Positions 57,168-64,000 of a DNA stretch of 64,000 nt are shown here, piece by piece; positions within the stretch are counted from its first letter, which is position 1; each line of letters opens with the position of its first letter. The notes under the pieces are model-generated. The model saw only the letters and a program-made list of their open reading frames with translations. It was not told the DNA's origin and did not search any database. Source of the stretch: Malus domestica (Eukaryota > Streptophyta > Magnoliopsida > Rosales > Rosaceae). The translations under genes were made by a program, and so were the position numbers. The stretch lies in NCBI RefSeq assembly GCF_042453785.1, contig NC_091675.1, positions 51,656,501 through 51,720,500 of the forward strand, given 5' to 3'.

Positions 57168-58032
57168 CCCACTTCTACAATCGAGCTGGCTACCCTGCTA
57201 CAGTTTCACAAACTTTTTTTTTTGAGCTAAACTGATCATAACATCTTAAAGAACGTACTTCAGTTTCTAAGCAGAAGATAGTTACCACCAAGGGGAAATC
57301 AAATAACTCTAAGAGTTCCTCTTTTAATCATCCGAATTGTCTATAGTTGTTTTCATTCATAGATCGTCCTTACGAAAATTAGACAAATTCAAAACCATTT
57401 AGATATTCAATTTAAGTGATTTTTTGCAAGAACGAAAACAAACAGCTTGTTGGAAGGTGAACCGTACAAGGATATCCTCAACTCAAACTCACTATATATA
57501 ATTACATATACAAGTGTTTAATTCAGTAGCCTTCACCATGCCAACAAAGCAAGCTGAGCTTAACCACACCTTGACATCACAATCATCCAACTCCTTCATA
57601 TAATTTTGGTTGTTTAAATACAACGATATATTTGCACTATGGAATGGGGAATTTGAGTTGAGACGCACAATGGGTTAGTCAATCATAATCATTTGGTATT
57701 TAGCTCACCATTCACAAGAGTAAAAGCTAAGATCTTCCCTTGTAAGTAGAGCAGAATATCACTAAATCGTAGTACCATACAATCGTCTCTCTCATACTTG
57801 CTAGCTGGACTTTGGAACGTACTTTAGACGACAGCCATTCATGCATGGTGATCCTTCTCCGCCAGCCAGATTAACGATTAAGCGCAGTGACAATTACAAA
57901 CAATTACTCAAATTAATTTGTACTTCACTTTATTTTCAAGATCAACAATGAAACTATGAAAATCATTATAAAGAATGAATGACACTGAAAAACATATAAC
58001 CAAAATATATCATGTTCCAAATTAGAAATATG

Positions 58033-58064
<32 letters not shown>

Positions 58065-59172
58065 TGAACAGAGAGTCTAATTAAGCTGTGTAGAGTAATT
58101 AAGTTGGTACCTTAATAATAAACTTGAATGTGGATCACTGAGAACCTTGAAAGCATTGACGACACTGATCAATCTCTTTGTCTAATTAGTGTGGGCGTGC
58201 AATATAATTAATCCAAGGTAATTAAAACAGTTTTGTATCAAAAACAATATGCGTCAGAACCAACGAAGCTAAAGGAAGGAAGATAATAGGATCGGACTAT
58301 ATATGCATCTAAATACAGTCATTCTGTTTCAAGGTTTGGCAGGCTATTATTGAGCAGCCAAATTCTGACTCAGCTGTTGGACGACATAGAAGTCTTCGCT
58401 CTTGTCACTTAAAAATTAAAAGGAATACTAATTAATCGTAATACGGCCAAACTCACATGCACTGGTGATACTAAACGAAACACAATAATTATAGTTGCAC
58501 TCTTGATCCTACTTTGAAAAGTTGTAACCGAATCGAGACAAAGGATAAATATTTCTAATATATATGCGCGTAGGTATACGGCCAAACTTAGATTAGTAAA
58601 TTACATTCTCTTGTCATTTATGTTTATGTCTATATTGTTATTATCTACAGTTCCAGGCCAAGAAGGGATAAAAACAAAAGCAAAAAAGCAAAACGCTATT
58701 TTCATATGTGAGCTGTGAGCAGTGAATTAGAAATAACAATAACTTTTGTAACAAGAAACAAAATGACAATAGTTTGATAATGTAACTATTTGTGGATAAA
58801 CAGTGGGTCTATCAATTAAGAGTAATACTAGTAAGACCAATTTAATTAAAATTAAATATTTAGTCTCCTTAACACATCTTTATCCTAGATTAATTAAATC
58901 TTAACTAGCAGCGTGCACATACTCTCAATTTGTGAGAAGTTAAACCATTTTAAAAAATAGAGACACCTAAATGGGTTGGGCATTAGTGGGTTTGCTGACT
59001 AACCCGACCAATCCAACCAAAATGGTTTGGGTTGCATTGGATTGTACATTTCAAAAATCCTTTTCCGATAAAAAAAATATGACCACTTGTTCAATAGGTA
59101 AGTTGGTTCGGTTGAAGTACTAATAATCCGTAGAATATTTAAAAGAAAATTTTAAAGTTTAGATTTAAAGGC
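57168..59172. other. Upstream region of the sulfate transporter
   Basis: Contains the promoter side of the transporter gene. From 57168 to about 58780 I see no transposon ends or coding sequence, only AT-rich DNA with an AT microsatellite at 58028-58065. The segment 58784-59118 is listed separately. Confidence 0.5.
58784..59118. repeat. Segment shared with the insert at 47506-47815
   Basis: Starting 'actatttgtggataaaca' and including 'ctatcaattaagagtaat', 'actagcagcgtgcacatact' and 'aatgggttgggcattagtgg', this is more than 90% identical by eye to the segment inside the older Gypsy element. Both lie in the same orientation, about 11 kb apart. Confidence 0.85.
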
Positions 59173-59180
59173 AGCTTATT

Positions 59181-61411
59181 TAGGGGTGCAAATTGGAATC
59201 GTGTTTCCAATTTCGCCAGTAAGTTTTAAAATCCGAACCCGAAAATTCAAATCCGAGTATTTTCAATCCGAATTTTTTTTAGTGTTCCAAACTTATTCCA
59301 ATACAAAAACTTCCAAAACTTTTTTTTTAATTTTTTATAGTTAATTACTCATAGAGTCATATTCTATATTTTGTAATTAATTTTTGTATTATAATGTTAG
59401 TTTTGGATACATTTTGATAATTTTTTATATTATTAAACATACGCTTATATATTAAAAAGGATAAGCATACTAGTATACCACAAAGTTATTTAAATTTATA
59501 CATAAGCATATACTAAATATTAGGAAAGAACAATAATTTGCATGTAGGAAAATGTTTGAGAATATTCAAAAAATTATAAAATACATAAGCATATAGCAAA
59601 TTATGTTATGAAATTTTCGAGATTACTCTGATTCCGAAATTTCTGAATTTGCTGAAAACTGATCTGAAGTTAAAAATTGTAAAGCCCTGCCCCAAAATAT
59701 TTGTTTAATTTCGGAAAATAATAATTATATTAGTAATAGGCCCAAACTAAACTTTTGTTTAGTTTACTACCAATAATCACAATTTTACACTTTCATGCTT
59801 TAATTTCCTTCATAGCTAACCATATTTTTCAATGTGAAAACATATTATTAGACTATCAATTCAAATTCCAAATTTACTTCTATTACGACAACTTCTCACA
59901 AAAAATAAATTCTTGATTATTTAACTACCATTTATCGATTCTTTAATTATATTCCTTATTTCCATCCATGAACCATAATTTATAATTTCCATAACAAATG
60001 TACTACTTATTTTATGGCTATGTCTCCATCTTATTTCATAGATCAATTTCCATTAACGTAACATTTATTCTCAAAGTGTTTAAGGCTGCATCTAACACTG
60101 TTAGACTGCCTACATACCCTTGAACGGGATCAAACATTTCGTAGTTTACCAATTTAAATTTAACCAAATTACGAAATTCACATAAGTAACCATAAATCAA
60201 ACAAAATTGACTTAAAAATATGGCGTTGGCTCACCGCCGCACGCGGGGCCGCTGGTGGCGGTCGGCCGCTCCGAATCGCCGAAAAATATCAACTATTTAC
60301 AAAAATTACCAAATTTTACAGAGATGTAGATCTCAATGGGTGGATCAAGTTTCATACTTGCGGCCAAGTCCAATTTGGCCTGAAAACACCTCATATTGGC
60401 CACGAACCACCGGAAACCCTTGTTTTTTGGTGTTTTTAATTCGACTCCAAAAAAACTCCGACGTCCCAAGGGGAGTCTAATGGTGGTAGTAATTGGGTGG
60501 AAACATTTCAAAATTTTGGGAAACTCGAGCAAGAGCCGCCGCACCACCGGTGCATTTTTTTTTCCTAATTGCAAGGCCAAATATTTTCTTTTTGGTGTGT
60601 AATAGGAAGAAGTAACGATTGGGTTCGAAATAAGGATCAATTTGGCACCCTTCCCGTCGTCCAAGGTGGCCGGAATTGGGGGAGATCCGGCCGGGTTGGG
60701 TCATGGATGTAACCGAGTCGAAGGGTTCCTCTCCCCTCTCTCCTTTCATCTCCTTGCTCTCTTCCCCCATTGGCCATTTCCACCTGATTCCTTTCTCCTT
60801 CTCTCTTTTCTCTTATGTTATTTTAATCACAGCCATCCATCATTTATTTTTCCTTTCACCACAGCCACACATGTGGCACAACTCATTGCTCCAGATTTTC
60901 TAGAGCCTTCTAAATGGGAATAAAATTACCATAATATTGCTGACTTTAAACGTTAATAATTTCTTCGTTATAACTCCGTTTCACGAAAGGTTTATGCCTA
61001 CGTGTTCGTGAGATCGAGCTCTATTCAAAAGTATAAATTTTGACCTCAAAAGGTCTACAGATTTTAAATATTTAATTTCCAAACTTTAAACCTCGTAGCT
61101 AGTTTAACCTAAAACTTAAACTCACATAAATTATTATAATTCTCAAAAAATCATATAAAAGCTCAATAATACAAATACGCAGATTATCATAATTTCCGGA
61201 AACAAAACGTTCAAATTTCCCAATTCTATTTCCATAATCATAATCGATTTATTTTCGATTTTATCTATATATTCATAATTATGAATATCTAATTCATATA
61301 TTTAAATTTTTCAGGGTATTACAAAAACTATGATCAAATCCAATTAAAAAATTTTGGAATGAAAATTGGAAATGTTGTTTTCTATCCAATCCTTCTTAAA
61401 AAACACCCCTA
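59181..61411. mobile_element. hAT-type non-autonomous element hosting a nested LTR
   Basis: Termini TAGGGGTG (59181) and CACCCCTA (ending 61411) are inverted. The flanking 8-bp duplication is AGCTTATT (59173-59180) and AACTTATT (61412-61419), matching at 7 of 8. TAGGGGTG-like ends and 8-bp duplications are characteristic of hAT. Without the nested LTR the element is about 585 bases with no coding sequence. Confidence 0.75.
59678..61323. mobile_element. Probable solo LTR nested in the hAT element
   Basis: About 1.65 kb, from TGTAAAGCCCTG to GGGTATTACA. Flanks AAAAT and AAAAC match at 4 of 5. The centre is GC-rich (60220-60720) and contains spurious open frames on both strands, as seen in other LTRs here. 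No gag or pol sequence lies on either side. The edges and the solo-LTR reading are likely but not certain. Confidence 0.55.
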
Positions 61412-61423
61412 AACTTATTTGTA

Positions 61424-62078
61424 GAATTTTCAAAGGATAACTTTAATATTGTTAGGTTGAAAATTTCAAACTTTGATGTAACCTGAAAGTGATTTTCCAA
61501 AAACCAAATGCCAAACTCATTTGAGTGAGAATAAATGTTATTTGAAGACAACGGTCTATCACAATATTAACCTTTACAAACTCAAATTTAGGGAATACTA
61601 ACATCTATAAATGCCTTTTTGTATGAATCGAGATCTTTGGTCTTTACGTATTTAGTTATTAAACTTTCAATCATATATCTTATCGTCATTCACATTGTTT
61701 ATATTGTGAGCCGGTCCACTCTTGAATTTTCTTTTGCCATAACAAGGGTAAGAAATAAAGAAATACTATAAATTCAATTTTGCTTCGATTGTCAAACCAT
61801 GATACATCACCATCACTTTCAATTTGTGACCAGGGAAATTAAAGGAAGAAGGGAAAAATAAACATGTCAATATCAATAGGGCCATAGCTCACATGATCGA
61901 ATTAGCACCCACATTTACCTCTTTTTATTTTTTGGAAGGACCTACCTCTTGGAGTAGTTTTTTTTTTTTTTATTGGTCAAATACCTCTTGGAGTAGTTAC
62001 TCTAAACAGAAGGTAATGACAAATACCTATTAAAATTGACCAACTTTTCCCACTATATGGGGTAACCCTTGAATGGAT
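61424..62078. other. 3' flank of the NaKR-like gene
   Basis: AT-rich DNA with no recognisable element or coding sequence. It contains the 3' untranslated region of the HMA protein. Confidence 0.4.
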
Positions 62079-63924
62079 TCAAGAGGCTAATAACTCTGCC
62101 TTCTTCACTTTTGAAATGCTCTCCACGACTCCAACTGCTGAAACGTGTCCCCTAACAGTTACCATCTTTGTCTCTAGGTCAATACTGAAAGATGTAACCC
62201 CTGGTATATATACAAAATCCCAAAAATATTTAATTTCCTGAAAATGTTAATTAATTGCAAGCATAAATGGATAAAACAAACAGGAAATGATAACAAAACA
62301 AAAAGTGTTAAGCGAAAAATACACGGTAAACCGACTTTGGGAGATTTTAGTGTAATTTTTTGAACTCATGAAAATTTTGAGAAAACACGATAAATTTTAA
62401 AGGGTGTGAATAACTTAACTCTTAAAAATAAGATTGGTGCCTCCCTTAAAAGACATATATAGTGAATCAAACCTTCTAAGTTCTAAGAGAAAATTAAACA
62501 CAATAGAATCAAGGACCCTAAGAAGAAAAAGCCTAGAAAATATTAATGTGATATTCGTAGTCATATAAAATATTAAAACGTACCTTCCATCTTAGAGAGA
62601 TGTTTCTTCAGTTTACCAGCACATCCTTGGCAATGAATGGAAACTCTCATAACAACCACCTGCATATATATGTAACCAACACATTACACTGCATTGACCT
62701 TTAAGTTAAGAATATTTCTTTATCCTTTGAGTTATTATGCCAGATCATTCACTCAAGACCTTTGATCTCTACTCGACCGGATGAAAAAAAATGAGATCAC
62801 TTCGTATGGACTTGTTGAGAATGATTCCAATTCAACCCGATCCATTCGTTCATAGAACTATTTACTTGATCGTAGACATTTCTAAAACACTTCTAACAGA
62901 GAGATATATAGTCAATTTTGGAAGAACTTAATGTTTTCTTATAATTTTTTTATGGGTGGATATAAGGGTAAAACTTGTTTGACTATTGATTTACTTTTTG
63001 TTTTGTTTTGTTTTTCTAGGCAGAAAGGAAAGTAATTAAGCTGAAGTCGGCAATATAAACCAAGATTTGAGAGAGACGGACCAAGTGAAACTTTTCATTA
63101 TATATTGTAATTTATTTTGGCAAATTTCCTACATGATATTCTTTTACTCTTCAGTAGTATACAATCCAGAAAATATAGTATAGTTACATAAAAAAACAAA
63201 AGAAGGAAAATAGTGTTATTGTGGAGGGCCTGGCCTTGCAGGCTATGGCTGCTTTCAATTGAGTACTGGATCTGACAGTGGGCCTAATATATTTTCAACT
63301 GATTGATTGAGGTCCGGGATAAGGGGATTTGAGAATTTTTGCATAGGACTAGACTGACGTTGATCATTCATATAAACATTTGAGAAAATTTTGTTCCATT
63401 TAACACACTACAGTTGGAAAAAAAATATTAAAAGTTGATGACAAAGTTTGCAAATAAATATGTATTTTTACCTGGAAGACATTGTCCGCGGATGATGACG
63501 GTGGTAGTAAATCTGGATCAGATAATGGTAGTTTTCGGATCGACTTTGACATTGGCTGCTGATCATGGTGGTTAAGAATTCTGCTAGTGGTAGTGCTTCG
63601 CCTGCGACCGTGAGAGTAGGATGTCTCATGGCCATGAGCTGGAGGAGTGTTGAGGAGCCTGGGGTAGTAGTATTGACCACCGCTGCCGCCATCACCAGCG
63701 TTATTAGTACTAGTTGATCTTCTCATCATCATGTAATGCCCATGTCCAGCATTGTGATTGTGGCGGACAGTGGTAGCTGCAGCTGGTCTTGTTGGCGGCA
63801 TGATAATGGAACGAGCATCAGTCATACACACCGCAGTTGCTACCTGAGACTGGCACATGAACCCTCTCATCATCATCTTCTTCTTCATCTTCTCCTTGGT
63901 ACCGCTGCGGCTTTTCATGTTCAT
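62079..63924 (-). CDS. HMA-domain protein of the NaKR (sodium potassium root defective) type, 3 exons
   Basis: Minus-strand exons 63924-63472, 62659-62584 and 62200-62079 join in phase to 216 residues. The N-terminal ~150 residues are basic, Met-, His- and Ser-rich and of low complexity ([28 protein letters not shown]). The C-terminal ~65 residues are a heavy-metal-associated domain: [20 protein letters not shown] with the metal-binding CxxC, then [20 protein letters not shown], then [14 protein letters not shown]. This arrangement is typical of NaKR1-3, small phloem-related proteins (NaKR1 acts in phloem sodium/potassium balance and flowering transport). Placement in the NaKR group is from family memory; a general HIPP is the alternative, but I see no C-terminal isoprenylation CaaX box. 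The start at 63924 may instead be the Met two codons on. Confidence 0.82.
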
Positions 63925-64000
63925 GATATATAATTGGTTACTAATTAGTAGGAGGGAGGGAGGGAGGGAGAGAGACAGAGAGAGTGAGAGTGTATGTTAA
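63925..64000. other. Upstream edge of the NaKR-like gene
   Basis: A GGGA/GAGA microsatellite (63951-63985), a common element of plant 5' leaders, lies just upstream of the start codon. The window ends here, so the promoter is not included. Confidence 0.5.

Noticed and set aside
60220..60923. Open frames on both strands in a GC-rich patch
   Set aside because: They lie inside the probable solo LTR, overlap one another and have no recognisable domain.

Overview
This is plant nuclear DNA from a dicot. The genes have spliced exons with GT-AG introns and encode plastid-targeted proteins (FabZ, CP24, a J-protein). Intergenic DNA is AT-rich and full of plant LTR retrotransposons, LINEs, MITEs and DNA transposons. 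The short repeat families resemble those I associate with Rosaceae (apple/pear type); that is inference from memory, not something I could check.

I reconstructed seven protein-coding genes exon by exon, with reading phase checked across every junction: (1) plastid beta-hydroxyacyl-ACP dehydratase FabZ, 261-3937 (+); (2) photosystem II antenna CP24/LHCB6, 4241-5099 (-); (3) a PP2C-type phosphatase with a very long Thr-rich tandem-repeat N-terminal region, 6374-14310 (+); (4) a GPI-anchored lipid-transfer-like protein, 19688-20962 (+); (5) a small plastid J-domain protein, 40222-40785 (+); (6) a group 1 high-affinity sulfate transporter, 53480-57167 (-); (7) a heavy-metal-associated (HMA) domain protein of the NaKR type, 62079-63924 (-). 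They form no operon or pathway cluster.

Much of the rest is mobile DNA. A PIF/Harbinger transposon (21804-35244, TAA target duplication) carries a 9.3-kb Gypsy chromovirus (22581-31866, AATGA duplication) that landed a few codons into the Harbinger ORF1. Further elements are a 5'-truncated LINE (36151-37356), a TRIM with tRNA-iMet primer site (41128-41725), a Mutator-like element with a 9-bp duplication and an extreme polypurine/polypyrimidine core (43016-44550), a second older Gypsy relative (44964-50945), a solo LTR inside a sulfate transporter intron (55676-56108), a hAT element with another solo LTR nested in it (59181-61411), and several MITEs.

The most unusual signal is a family of roughly 30-nt imperfect inverted repeats in the two Gypsy elements. 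Nineteen copies are visible. The outer stem (GYCG/CGRC) and inner stem change together from copy to copy, while an asymmetric internal loop (GA opposite CTGTA) stays conserved. This looks like selection for a hairpin, perhaps in the retrotransposon leader RNA.
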